A DNA stretch of 57,823 nt, taken from positions 39,571 to 97,393 of the forward strand of contig DBMI01000101.1 in NCBI GenBank assembly GCA_002298165.1, written 5' to 3'. The stretch is from Desulfarculales bacterium UBA702 (GTDB lineage Bacteria > Desulfobacterota > Syntrophobacteria > Syntrophobacterales > Syntrophobacteraceae). The translations under genes were made by a program, and so were the position numbers. Below the pieces are notes generated by a model. The model was given only the letters and a program-made list of their open reading frames with translations, was not told the DNA's origin and did no database searches. Shown one piece after another: positions 25,993-34,720 of the stretch (positions within the stretch are counted from its first letter, which is position 1; every line of letters begins with the position of its first letter).

Positions 25993-26736
25993 ATGGATGA
26001 AACGAGCGCAATAGCTGGATCAACGGCCGACGAATTCGAGTACCACGGGCAAGACCTCGACGATATGTCGTTTGCTCCGAAGTACCATGAATGGATACTC
26101 GATGAGTTCCGGCCCTATGTTGGCAAAGACATCCTCGAAGTGGGCGCGGGTACAGGTAATTTCTCCAAACTTCTTCTCGACGAGACAGCGCCCCAATCTT
26201 TTACCGCACTCGAACCTGCCGCCCGCAACTGCAAATATCTCGGGGCCAACCTCAATGGCTATCCTCAAGCCAGGGTCGTAAATGGATTCCTGGGTGATTT
26301 CGCGCCCGCGGTTAAGGCCCGGCTCGACACTATCTTCTACATAAACGTCCTTGAGCATGTGATGGACGATTGCGGCGAGTTAAAAACCGCCTCGGGGATT
26401 CTGAAATCCGGTGGTGTGATTTGTATCTTCGTTCCGGCCCTGGGTTGGCTCTACAGCCGCTACGATGCAAAAGTGGGGCATTTCAGGAGGTACTACAGGC
26501 AACAGCTTCTGGGGACTATCCGGGCCGCGGGGCTCGATTTGATAAAGTGCAAGTATTTCGATGTGCCCGGGGTATTGCCCTGGTTGGCACTTTTCCGCAT
26601 CATGGGGCAGGAGTCGATCCGTCCCGAGCGCGCTTCTTTGTACGATAACCTGGTGGTCCCGACTGCGAGAAGATTCGAGCGGGTTTTTTCTCCCCCTTTC
26701 GGGAAAAACCTTCTGGCTGTTTGCAAAAAGCCGTGA
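25993..26736 (+). CDS. Class I SAM-dependent methyltransferase
   Basis: 247 residues. The SAM-binding motif I ILEVGAGTGNFS lies near residue 40, with LDTIFYINVLEHVMDD as motif II and GGVICIFVPALGWLYSRYD following, typical of the Methyltransf_11/12 type. The GHFRRYYR segment recurs in methyltransferases next to GtrA-type glycosyltransferases. It probably methylates a sugar, lipid carrier or quinone-like product of the upstream enzyme; the substrate is unknown. Confidence 0.82.
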   Translation: MDETSAIAGSTADEFEYHGQDLDDMSFAPKYHEWILDEFRPYVGKDILEVGAGTGNFSKLLLDETAPQSFTALEPAARNCKYLGANLNGYPQARVVNGFLGDFAPAVKARLDTIFYINVLEHVMDDCGELKTASGILKSGGVICIFVPALGWLYSRYDAKVGHFRRYYRQQLLGTIRAAGLDLIKCKYFDVPGVLPWLALFRIMGQESIRPERASLYDNLVVPTARRFERVFSPPFGKNLLAVCKKP

Positions 26737-26806
26737 GCGAGAAGAATCAGAGGGGTTCATGCATTTGGGCCGTTCTCGCGCCCGCCAAGGAACTGCTGAA
26801 ATTGTA

Positions 26807-28576
26807 TTAATTCCCGCAGATAAAAACCTTTATTTTCTTCCACGTGGATTTTCGAAATCTTCTGAAGGATTGTTCAATCCTCCTGCCAATCCATCTTTTC
26901 CTAGGCATCTCGAATGGTTGGGGCTGGGATGTTTCCGGGATGGCCAACTGAGGGTGATAGCTTGTAATTTCCTTGATCTGAGCCTGCAGTCTTGCTATCT
27001 CGCTTGATTTTTCATGCGCAAAACGACAGACCCAACTTGGGATGACTCTCTTCTCGACAATTTCAGAAATGAACGCAGTGTAGCTGTGATGCCAGTGGGT
27101 CCGATCTTTTTCCAAAATAGTATTGTCGCCGTGAAAGGAGATGCCGGCGATCAGCATCGGCATGCTGACAATCTCGCACGAACAACTGGCAACCAGGTAG
27201 AGGGCATAGTCTTCCGTATAGTCGCCAAGGAACCTGAATTTCTCAAAAATCTGCTTTACGACAGCAATTGGGTAGATGATCGAGCAAATAGGTATTTTAT
27301 TATCGCCCATTATACATTCATGGTACTGGTCCGATTTGTAGGTTCCTATCCTCTTTGACTTGACCGGAAATGTCTTTTCCCCTTCCCATTTCTCCTCGAA
27401 AATAGCCGAATCTCCTATAAAGATGGAATGATCGGAAAGAAAGGAGGGAAGGTGCTGGATAGCTTCGGGGTAGATGAAATCATCGTCATCGACAAACCAT
27501 ACGAAGGACGAATCGTCCCGGATCACGCCGAGTGCACTTTTCATCGCATGGACGCGAGGATATTGTTTGTCATCCGACGTATGTGAAACGGATATCCCCA
27601 GATCGCCATATTCGCTCATCAACGCTTCAATATTGGCTTCACGCGTTTGTGGATCGGCATTGTTGACTGCCAGCACAACTTTTATCATCAGTCGGTCACT
27701 ACTGCACAGGGCGGCGATTCTGATTGAATCGAGCAGCCTGAAAAGCTGGTTCATTCTTCCGAGCATTGTCCGGGTTACAATAGTGACTATCTTTTTTGGA
27801 CGTTCAATGTAGGTCTTTTGTACTACCTGATCGACTAACCCGTAATAATCCAGCCGCTTGTCTTTTCGTGGATCTATCAAATAACCTATCGTATTGGATA
27901 TGTTTACCGGTCCATGGTTAGTAGCTATGGTCTTGTTTATAAAGAATTGTGATATGTAATCTTCGAATTCGGCCCCGGAGTATTCTTTCTTGAATTGAGA
28001 ATGATCGAAATCGGCAAGGTTCATTACGTAGAGATGGGAATCCATGGCCGAGACCAACCCCTTTTTATAACATTCCATCATCAACACCAGCGCATGAAGG
28101 TGTATACCATGAAGCGTTGAAGGCAGCCTGATGCCAAGGCGCCTGAGGTTGGAAAGATTCAGCAACAGCGTATTCCGGTCTAAAAATGTCGCCGGTCTTG
28201 GTTTTCCCGACGAGGAAGGGATCACAGTGCAGGATTTATTTCTTAAATAACTTAGAGGTTTTTGAGAAAAGTATTCCATGCCGAAGTTGCCGATAACCCC
28301 CCAGTTTTCAGGGCCAAATTCCCGGTCGGCAGATTCGATTGCTCCATTGAGCGCAAAGCCCAACCCTATGGGCCAGGCGAGATCGTTGCAACTAATGAGT
28401 GCATGTTCATCAGGGCAGTTATCGATTACATCATTTAACAATGAGTAGAAGTTCTGTCCTTTAAGTATAGTTACGGGACCGAAGCCGTACTTATTGCTCC
28501 ATTCAAGTATCTTCGGCCGAAGATTTTCATCCCTTATGAATCTATAAAGAGAACAGTTTCGACTTGCTTGCATCAT
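26807..28576 (-). CDS. Two-domain glycosyltransferase-like protein
   Basis: 589 residues. The N-terminal half (1-260) has an alpha/beta character (HALISCNDLAWPIGLGFALNGAI, a nucleotide-sugar-transferase-like fold is possible) but no motif I can name. The C-terminal half (about 270-510) resembles a GT-A enzyme, with KIVTIVTRTM start and the acidic VWFVDDDDFIYPEA in the DxD position. A basic tail (PRKRWIGRRIEQSFRRFR) could bind the membrane surface. It begins directly after the upstream stop (28577/28576), indicating coupling. Base composition is lower in GC than the neighbouring core genes, as usual for surface-glycan loci. Confidence 0.7.
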   Translation of the reverse strand: MMQASRNCSLYRFIRDENLRPKILEWSNKYGFGPVTILKGQNFYSLLNDVIDNCPDEHALISCNDLAWPIGLGFALNGAIESADREFGPENWGVIGNFGMEYFSQKPLSYLRNKSCTVIPSSSGKPRPATFLDRNTLLLNLSNLRRLGIRLPSTLHGIHLHALVLMMECYKKGLVSAMDSHLYVMNLADFDHSQFKKEYSGAEFEDYISQFFINKTIATNHGPVNISNTIGYLIDPRKDKRLDYYGLVDQVVQKTYIERPKKIVTIVTRTMLGRMNQLFRLLDSIRIAALCSSDRLMIKVVLAVNNADPQTREANIEALMSEYGDLGISVSHTSDDKQYPRVHAMKSALGVIRDDSSFVWFVDDDDFIYPEAIQHLPSFLSDHSIFIGDSAIFEEKWEGEKTFPVKSKRIGTYKSDQYHECIMGDNKIPICSIIYPIAVVKQIFEKFRFLGDYTEDYALYLVASCSCEIVSMPMLIAGISFHGDNTILEKDRTHWHHSYTAFISEIVEKRVIPSWVCRFAHEKSSEIARLQAQIKEITSYHPQLAIPETSQPQPFEMPRKRWIGRRIEQSFRRFRKSTWKKIKVFICGN

Positions 28577-29458
28577 TTATCTTTCGACGTGATATATGTT
28601 GTAACCGAGGACTTTTATTTTGTTAGCATGTAACATCCTGGCAGTCATATTCAACAGACAGTCCTGATGGGTCATTTTGGACTTAATTTGTTGAAAAGAT
28701 TTTATTGCCTCGGCCTTGAAATCCTCCGGGTACCAGGTCTCCTTTAGCATCCTGGTCGCCTTTTTTTCTCCCTCGGCACCCCAGAACTTGTACATAAGGT
28801 AAATGAAATTTCTGGCGCACCAAAATTGTTCGAGATAAAACCTGTCATCTCTATACTGATAATGGGCTCCGGTAAAATGATAGGCTACGGCATCCCTGCA
28901 GTGAATTACTTCATACTTGTTTAACCACGCTCGCCAGGAAAGATCGACATCTTCGCAATACATCCAGAAATTCTCGTCAAACCCTTTGACTTCCCTGAAA
29001 AAAGACGATTTGACGAAGACGCAGGAACCGCTTGCCCATGGAGTGTGTCCCGTGGAGTCCTCATACTCTTTTGGATGCTCGAAGGGCAGTTGCCTGGCTT
29101 CGACCAGCCCCGCGCTCGTGTTCGATTCGATTCTTCTCACGAGTTCTGATACGCAGTCATGGTGACAATACACATCAGGATTTATTATCAAGAAGTAGTC
29201 TGCGGGGACCATTTTTTCAAATGCGAAGTTATGAGCCTCTCCAAATCCGCAGGGAGTGCCTTTGCTAAGCTCACGGATGGCAACCTTTCCCACCTGTGCC
29301 GGCCCGTCGTATACCATCCCCACCCCGGTGTAGTTGATCAAGTGGAGAGATATCCGCGATATCTGCCGCTGCTTGCACAGGGACGGTATCAACCAGGAAC
29401 GGACTTTGCCGATCTCTTTCGAAGACACCGAGCAGAATATGTCTACTACTTCAGCCAC
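28577..29458 (-). CDS. Family 2 glycosyltransferase
   Basis: 293 residues. Rhamnosyltransferase-type GT2 features: GFGEAHNFAFEKM, FLIINPDVYCH (DxD position), ASGSCVFVKSSFF, and GFDENFWMYCEDVDLSWRAW with the catalytic ED pair. The usual N-terminal glycine/aspartate strand is shortened. It overlaps the end of the methyltransferase gene by 13 bases and abuts the next gene, so all three are one translational unit for surface glycan assembly. Confidence 0.8.
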   Translation of the reverse strand: MAEVVDIFCSVSSKEIGKVRSWLIPSLCKQRQISRISLHLINYTGVGMVYDGPAQVGKVAIRELSKGTPCGFGEAHNFAFEKMVPADYFLIINPDVYCHHDCVSELVRRIESNTSAGLVEARQLPFEHPKEYEDSTGHTPWASGSCVFVKSSFFREVKGFDENFWMYCEDVDLSWRAWLNKYEVIHCRDAVAYHFTGAHYQYRDDRFYLEQFWCARNFIYLMYKFWGAEGEKKATRMLKETWYPEDFKAEAIKSFQQIKSKMTHQDCLLNMTARMLHANKIKVLGYNIYHVER

Positions 29459-30471
29459 TCGGCACCTCGGATTTTCCTGCCCAAACGCTCCAGCTTTTTT
29501 TTGAGTGTGTGGTCGAGTTCGTTAATTAATTCCCCTAACCGGGCATTGTTATGTTGATCGGCCAGAAGGGCTTTATGCAGTTCATCATTGAGTTGGGAAA
29601 TACGCTCATCGTTTTGCACCAGCGCGGTGTCTCTGTTGGAAATTTGATCTTCCAGAAAAGCAATATGATGTTTTAGGGCTGCTATCTGAATTTTATAGTC
29701 GACGATTTCATTATTGAGACGGATTATTTCGTTTTCCAGCGCATTCAGGCTTACTGACTTTATATCGCCATCCAGCCGGACGGCGATTGAATCTCCAAGC
29801 TCGCGGAATAGATCTCTGATTAGAGCCGTTTCCCGCTCATCTGCCTCGAAGAGTCTCCATGCCGGTTCATTGCGCAATTCAGGCCCTACGGCAATAACTC
29901 CGAGGCCGCAGCTGTGGGTAAATTCAAAAACCGGGTACGTTGAAGAAAGTTCCTGAAAAAAGCGCCAGATCCCGAAGTCTCTTTCCATGATGTTAGTGTC
30001 GTGCAGCAGAACGATTCCCCTGGAACTCATTTTGGGCAACCATGTCTCGAAATCTTGCTTGACCGATTCGTAGTAATGGCATCCGTCTATGTGGAGCAAG
30101 TCAATGCTTGAATCCTCGAATTGGAGTACCGCCTCGTCAAACGACATGCGCAAAAGGGTGGAAAAAGAGCCGTAGAGCGGATCGTGATTGCGGCACAGTT
30201 CTTCATAAATTTCATTCCCATAAAAACCGCTGTGCTCGTCCCCAGCCCATGTATCCACCGCAAAGCATTTTGCCGGCAGGTTTTGCTGCTCGATTGCCTG
30301 GCAAACGGCGCAGTAGGAAGTACCGGAATAAGCCCCAAGTTCCACAAACAATCCAGCCGGCCGGTGAAGTTGAACCAGGGCGAAAGCAAACGGTATGTGC
30401 CCGATCCAGGTACTGGGTTTTAGCAAGCTGGGTTTTGCCGCTGCCGCTCGATAGGTTGTTAAATCAAACAT
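29446..30471 (-). CDS. Methyltransferase with long C-terminal coiled coil
   Basis: 341 residues from the ATG at 30471, with GAGG six bases upstream. The N-terminal half is a Methyltransf_24-type domain (LFVELGAYSGTSYCAVCQAI, AVDTWAGDEHSGFYG, LLHIDGCHYYESVKQDFETWLP, VLLHDTN) as found in glycan-modifying methyltransferases. Residues about 225-340 are a heptad-rich coiled coil (SLNALENEIIRLNNEIVDYK...). Coiled-coil extensions of this kind occur in O-antigen chain-length regulators such as WbdD, so it may terminate or measure a polymer; that is inference. Confidence 0.78.
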   Translation of the reverse strand: MFDLTTYRAAAAKPSLLKPSTWIGHIPFAFALVQLHRPAGLFVELGAYSGTSYCAVCQAIEQQNLPAKCFAVDTWAGDEHSGFYGNEIYEELCRNHDPLYGSFSTLLRMSFDEAVLQFEDSSIDLLHIDGCHYYESVKQDFETWLPKMSSRGIVLLHDTNIMERDFGIWRFFQELSSTYPVFEFTHSCGLGVIAVGPELRNEPAWRLFEADERETALIRDLFRELGDSIAVRLDGDIKSVSLNALENEIIRLNNEIVDYKIQIAALKHHIAFLEDQISNRDTALVQNDERISQLNDELHKALLADQHNNARLGELINELDHTLKKKLERLGRKIRGAEWLK

Positions 30472-30479
30472 TGCTCTCC

Positions 30480-30818
30480 TCAGCCCAAACAATTCCTAAC
30501 GGGCCCATAGGGTGATTTGCTTGAACCGAAGCTGTGGTCTCCGAGGTGTCCCGCCAGAAAAGTTGCACCAAAGTTTTCCCGGAGTAAATACCACAGGGGC
30601 CGCGATAGGGTCAACGGATGAATTCCCCGCCAGGTCCTTGCGTTTCCTAACCATAAGTGAAGATCTTTAGTGAATTGCCAGCCCTTTGGTGGTCGATCCA
30701 CTGAAGCTGAATTGATTTCTTTATCATCGGTCATTGGTGTAAGCGGAAAGTGCACATACGACATAACCGTGTATATGAGAGCATTGCCGTAGATATATTT
30801 AAGATAAACATTATACAC
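30480..30818 (-). CDS. Doubtful small reading frame before the methyltransferase
   Basis: Up to 112 residues; an internal ATG gives MTDDKEINSASVD... (about 84 residues). Its TGA overlaps the ribosome site of the methyltransferase nine bases before that start, the usual spacing of coupled genes. No family is recognised and composition is only weakly protein-like. It may be a remnant of a larger gene or a chance frame. Confidence 0.25.
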   Translation of the reverse strand: MYNVYLKYIYGNALIYTVMSYVHFPLTPMTDDKEINSASVDRPPKGWQFTKDLHLWLGNARTWRGIHPLTLSRPLWYLLRENFGATFLAGHLGDHSFGSSKSPYGPVRNCLG

Positions 30819-31397
30819 TTATAAATAATTGTATTAGAAGCATTCTCCATATATTACTTCGAATCTGCTCATAAGAGGAAGAGGGGGATATTAGAGATAG
30901 AAACATTAGGAATCATCGACGACTTTTTTTTCGGGTCAACGGTTCATTCCCTGACCCTCGGGCTAATAGTAAATAGAACGATACTCCTGAACAATTGATG
31001 AAGGCTCATGGCCCCGTATGAAAGCGACAGATTTGCTGAGGTACACAGATACTTCTCTCTGTCCTTCCATTCCCGGCAAAGGCATCTTCAGTGGATGAGC
31101 AAGTCATTCACAGTCGATAACCGAAGTAAAACAATAATCTATCGCGGCTTTTTTGGGGCATTTCACCCCTCCTGTTGTGGCAGCTGACCCAAAACCGTAA
31201 AAACCGGTTTTGTTCTTTTTGAGCTGAAATCAGAGAAACTTTGTATTTTCCGCTGCTTAGATAATTGAGACATGAAGGCACGGAAATTGCTCCTACCGCA
31301 GAACCTTATCCCAATCCATTTGTCGAAATCCCAAGTTTTCCTAAATGTGGAGGAGTTTGTGAGAACGGAGCGCGGAAAACCGCCTGTGGGGCGGGGA
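30819..31397. other. AT-rich intergenic region
   Basis: No gene is visible. Bases 30800-30870 are strongly AT-rich and are likely the promoter region of the leftward glycan operon. A perfect palindrome AAAACCGGTTTT lies at 31200-31211 upstream of the cytochrome gene. Confidence 0.55.
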
Positions 31398-32111
31398 ATG
31401 ATGAAAACGGCCCTTTTAATGCTTTTCATTCTATTTATGTACTCAGCCGTAGCCGATGCTGTCATTAAGGGCGGCAAGCATGATTTTTCCGGAAAGGGTT
31501 GGGGTACCGATGAATCTTGCATATTCTGCCATACCCCTCACAATGCGAGCGCTGTCGCAAATGTTGGTTCCAACCCGATGGACTCATGCGCGTTTTGCCA
31601 CGGCTGGGGCTACGGGGTACCTAAATCGTACAATGGCTCGCAGCTTTGCAACAGAAAAATGAGCACCGCAGTATATACAGTGTACAGCAGCTCGTCGCTC
31701 AAAAACACACCCCAGCAGCCCAGGGGCCCATCCAAGCTCTGCCTTTCCTGCCACGACGGCACCATTGCCATAGATTCTTATGGAATGAGGACCGGGACAA
31801 GTTACGTAACTGGAAGTAAAAGCTTTGGCAATGATCTCTCCAAAATGCATCCGATAAGCATCAAGTGGGACCATCAAACGACCAAATTCGGTCACAGTTC
31901 GGATTTTACCATCTGCTACAAGTGCCACCACGAGCAGCCACTGCCCCAGGGAGCCAACCCTGTCCGTGGACTCCCATTCTACGGCTATCCGAGTCAGATG
32001 TTCCTGGAGTGCGGTTCGTGCCATGAACCGCATGGCAAATTTGCATATCCGAAATTCCTCAGGGAAGATATGACAGGTTCCAAGTTGTGCCTGGAATGCC
32101 ACGAAAAATAA
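31398..32111 (+). CDS. Hexaheme c-type cytochrome
   Basis: About 237 residues from the double ATG at 31398/31401, with GGGG just upstream. A signal peptide (MKTALLMLFILFMYSAVADA) is followed by six CxxCH heme-binding motifs in order: CIFCH, CAFCH, CLSCH, CYKCH, CGSCH, CLECH. No CxxxxCH variant is seen. Spacing suggests a doubled-CxxCH (cytochrome c7/NrfB-like) arrangement. It probably carries electrons in the periplasm. It stands alone, with a hairpin after the stop, so its partner is not evident. Confidence 0.88.
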   Translation: MMKTALLMLFILFMYSAVADAVIKGGKHDFSGKGWGTDESCIFCHTPHNASAVANVGSNPMDSCAFCHGWGYGVPKSYNGSQLCNRKMSTAVYTVYSSSSLKNTPQQPRGPSKLCLSCHDGTIAIDSYGMRTGTSYVTGSKSFGNDLSKMHPISIKWDHQTTKFGHSSDFTICYKCHHEQPLPQGANPVRGLPFYGYPSQMFLECGSCHEPHGKFAYPKFLREDMTGSKLCLECHEK

Positions 32112-32122
32112 TGAAAGATGAG

Positions 32123-32148
32123 GTCGGCCGGGAAATCTCCCGGCCGAC
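32123..32148 (+). terminator. Hairpin after cytochrome gene
   Basis: A perfect 11-bp stem GTCGGCCGGGA/TCCCGGCCGAC with a 4-base loop, 11 bases after the stop. The T-tract is weak. The 210 bases that follow, up to the next gene, hold two smaller hairpins (GCCGGAC/GTCCGGC at 32305 and TGCCAA/TTGGCA near 32326) but no riboswitch I can recognise. Confidence 0.6.
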
Positions 32149-32358
32149 AAATTAAAAGCTGCCCCGATAAGTTTCCGGACTTTTTCCTGCCGGCGCTCGC
32201 CTCTTTTAAGGATTTCCGATTAGAAAACTATCGAAGAAATAGTCCTTGAGTGACCACAATCTCTCATTGACAAGCACTGCCCAGTCCTTAAATCCATCTT
32301 AGGTGCCGGACAGGTCCGGCGCTTGTGCCAAGGCTTTGGCAATTCAGGAGAGATTTCC

Positions 32359-33627
32359 ATGAAAACAGATTTAAAAAAAGCCCCGGCCTTACGGAAAACC
32401 ACAAAGGCAATCCATGCCGGGTCCGTTGAGCATTCTATATACGGCGAAATTTCAGTGCCGATATTCCAGTCATCAACTTTTGTTTTCCCCAGCGCGGCGG
32501 ACGGGGCTGCAAGATTTGCTGGAGAGCAGTCCGGCTATATTTATACGCGTCTTGGAAACCCCACCGTGAATGCCCTGGAAGAGAGCATCGCAGCGCTTGA
32601 GGGGGGCTTTGCCGGGATTGCAACATCAACAGGCATGGCGGCTGTCGGGATTGTTTTTATCGCCCTTCTGAACCAGGGCGATCACATCATCGCCACAAAT
32701 TGTATCTATGGAGCTTCGCGAACCATGCTCGAAACGGAACTTACAAGGTTTGGCGTAAGGTCCAGTTTCGTCGATACTTCCGATATTTCGGGGATCGAGC
32801 GTGCGCTGCTGCCGGAAACGCGGATGATTTTTGTCGAATCACCCATGAATCCGAGCATGAGGATAACCGACCTTCGCGCGGTAGGGCGTATCGCCGCCAG
32901 GAATAAAGTTCTTTTCACGGTAGACAACACTTTCGCCGGCCCGCACCTCCAACGCCCGATCGAGATGGGGGCCGATATAGTCATAAACAGCCTGACAAAG
33001 TTCCTGAACGGCCACAGTGATGTTATCGGAGGTATGATCGTAACGGCGAGAGAAGATCTCCATAGGAGGATTAGAAAGGTCTCCCAGGTTTTCGGCACGA
33101 CAATGGACCCGCATCAGGCATGGCTGGTTCTTCGCGGAGTGAGGACAATGCCCCTTCGCGTCGAGCGGGCACAGGAAAATGCGATGAAGCTCGCGCGGTA
33201 TCTGGAATCCCATCCGAAGGTTACCTGGGTCAGCTATCCGGGGCTTGCCGGTCATCCGCAGCACGGAATTGCAAAAAAGCAGATGGATGGATTCGGATCG
33301 ATGATCTCGTTTGGAGTAGTGGGAGGTATCGAAGGCGGCATTACAGTCATGAACAATGTTCGGCTGATAAAGCTTGCGGTTTCGCTAGGAGGTGTGGAAT
33401 CGCTGATTGAACACCCCGCGTCTATGACTCACGCATCGATTCCCAGTCAACAGCGCGAGGAGGCCGGAATTCTGGATGAACTGGTGCGGCTGTCAGTCGG
33501 ATGCGAGGATTACGAGGATATTCGTGATGACTTAAACCAGGCGCTAAACGAAATCCGGGAGCCCAAAGTCCTCAAGCCGAAGCAGGCGGTGGGGCGCGGG
33601 CAAAACAGGCGGCAAACGAGGCATTAA
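32359..33627 (+). CDS. PLP-dependent trans-sulfuration enzyme (cystathionine gamma-synthase/lyase family)
   Basis: 422 residues from the ATG at 32359 (AGGAG eight bases upstream). Cys/Met-metabolism family: TKAIHAGS start, YIYTRLGNPTVNALEESIAALEGG, STGMAAV, VDNTFAGPHLQRPIEMGADIV and the PLP lysine in INSLTKFLNGHSDVIGG. The residue that is cysteine in classical methionine gamma-lyases (YGCT) is alanine here (YGAS), so cystathionine lyase/synthase or homocysteine synthase activity is as likely. A basic C-terminal tail of about 20 residues exceeds the family norm. Confidence 0.87.
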   Translation: MKTDLKKAPALRKTTKAIHAGSVEHSIYGEISVPIFQSSTFVFPSAADGAARFAGEQSGYIYTRLGNPTVNALEESIAALEGGFAGIATSTGMAAVGIVFIALLNQGDHIIATNCIYGASRTMLETELTRFGVRSSFVDTSDISGIERALLPETRMIFVESPMNPSMRITDLRAVGRIAARNKVLFTVDNTFAGPHLQRPIEMGADIVINSLTKFLNGHSDVIGGMIVTAREDLHRRIRKVSQVFGTTMDPHQAWLVLRGVRTMPLRVERAQENAMKLARYLESHPKVTWVSYPGLAGHPQHGIAKKQMDGFGSMISFGVVGGIEGGITVMNNVRLIKLAVSLGGVESLIEHPASMTHASIPSQQREEAGILDELVRLSVGCEDYEDIRDDLNQALNEIREPKVLKPKQAVGRGQNRRQTRH

Positions 33628-33810
33628 CCGAAAAATCGAATTGCTGTTTCTGAAAAACGGCAAAATAGTTCAGCCCTGATCCTGACCGATTGATGACCAA
33701 ATGGGTATCAGGGGAAATCGATGGTTCGCAAGCTACCCAAGGTGGTGCTGCCGCTAACCCTGGTGCAGAATTATGAAGCCCTTCGATGCAGCTTCCCCTG
33801 ACATGCCGCT

Positions 33811-34593
33811 TCACTTTCCCTTATAGACAGGTTTTCGTTTTTCGCGAAACGCGGCAAGGCCTTCCAGGCGATCTTCGGTTGGGATGGTCAGCCAGTAGGC
33901 ATTTGTTTCTATTGCAAGGCCGGTATGGAGGTCGGTCTCTATTCCGTTATTAATTGCAAATTTGGCCTGCTGGATCGCAATTGGACCAGTTTCCAATATC
34001 ATTTCGGCCATTTGCATGCACTCCGGGATAAGGGCATCCGGCTCGCATATTTTATTCAAAAGCCCAATATCCATGGCTTCCCGCGCTCCAATTCTTCGCC
34101 CCGTAAATATCAATTCCTTCGCTTTACCGCGGCCGACAAGGCGCGGAAGCCGCTGGGTCCCGCCAGCGCCGGGAATAATCGCAAGCCTTGTCTCGATCAG
34201 ACCCATCTGCGCGCTACTCGATGCTATCCTTATGTCGCATGCGAGCAAAAGCTCCATCCCGCCGCCCAGTGCAACACCGTTAATTGCGGCAATTACCGGC
34301 TTGTTCAGCGATTCGATGAACGTGAAAAGATTGCGGATCGTATGGATGTAGTCCTTTACCTGCTGATCGCTGAAAGAGGCCCTTTCCTTGAGGTCGGCAC
34401 CGGCGCAAAACGATTTGTCTCCGGCCCCTGTTATGATGACCACACGTACGCCGGAATCAAAATGGAGGCCCTGCATCCGCTCTTTTAGGGAAAGGAGCAT
34501 GGGAAAATTTATGGAATTCATTGCTTCGGGGCGATTAAGCGTTATCAGCGCAATTTGGCCCCGGCGCTCTTCCAGGACAAGCGATTGCTCCAT
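33811..34593 (-). CDS. Enoyl-CoA hydratase, methylglutaconyl-CoA hydratase-like
   Basis: 260 residues from the ATG at 34593 (GGAAGGA just upstream). Crotonase fold: FCAGADLKERA oxyanion loop, NGVALGGGMELLLACDIRIA with the first catalytic glutamate, and GLIETRLAIIPGAGGTQRLPR with the second. The segment AKELIFTGRRIGAREAMDIGLLN is close to AUH-type 3-methylglutaconyl-CoA hydratases. It follows the HMG-CoA lyase gene, consistent with the end of leucine/isovalerate breakdown. Specificity is inference. Confidence 0.85.
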   Translation of the reverse strand: MEQSLVLEERRGQIALITLNRPEAMNSINFPMLLSLKERMQGLHFDSGVRVVIITGAGDKSFCAGADLKERASFSDQQVKDYIHTIRNLFTFIESLNKPVIAAINGVALGGGMELLLACDIRIASSSAQMGLIETRLAIIPGAGGTQRLPRLVGRGKAKELIFTGRRIGAREAMDIGLLNKICEPDALIPECMQMAEMILETGPIAIQQAKFAINNGIETDLHTGLAIETNAYWLTIPTEDRLEGLAAFREKRKPVYKGK

Positions 34594-34663
34594 GGATGTC
34601 CTTCCGCTGTTTTTTACAAGCTTCTTAAAGTAATCTATGCTCAAAATCTACGGAGAGAGTACG

Positions 34664-34720
34664 AATGTAGCCCCATGCCCCGGTGGGCGTTGAAAATTGG
34701 ACAAGGCCCATCGTGCTAAC
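34664..34720. repeat. Partial copy of the 22518 MITE family
   Basis: AATGTAGCCCC, GGTGGGCGTT, AAATTGGAC and AAGGCCC occur in the same order as in the element at 22559-22621, with the inverted arms degraded. It lies between the HMG-CoA lyase and hydratase genes, reaching the lyase stop codon. Confidence 0.5.

Noticed and set aside
32112..32358. Possible SAM or other riboswitch before the trans-sulfuration gene
   Set aside because: Only simple hairpins are visible and no known aptamer core could be matched.
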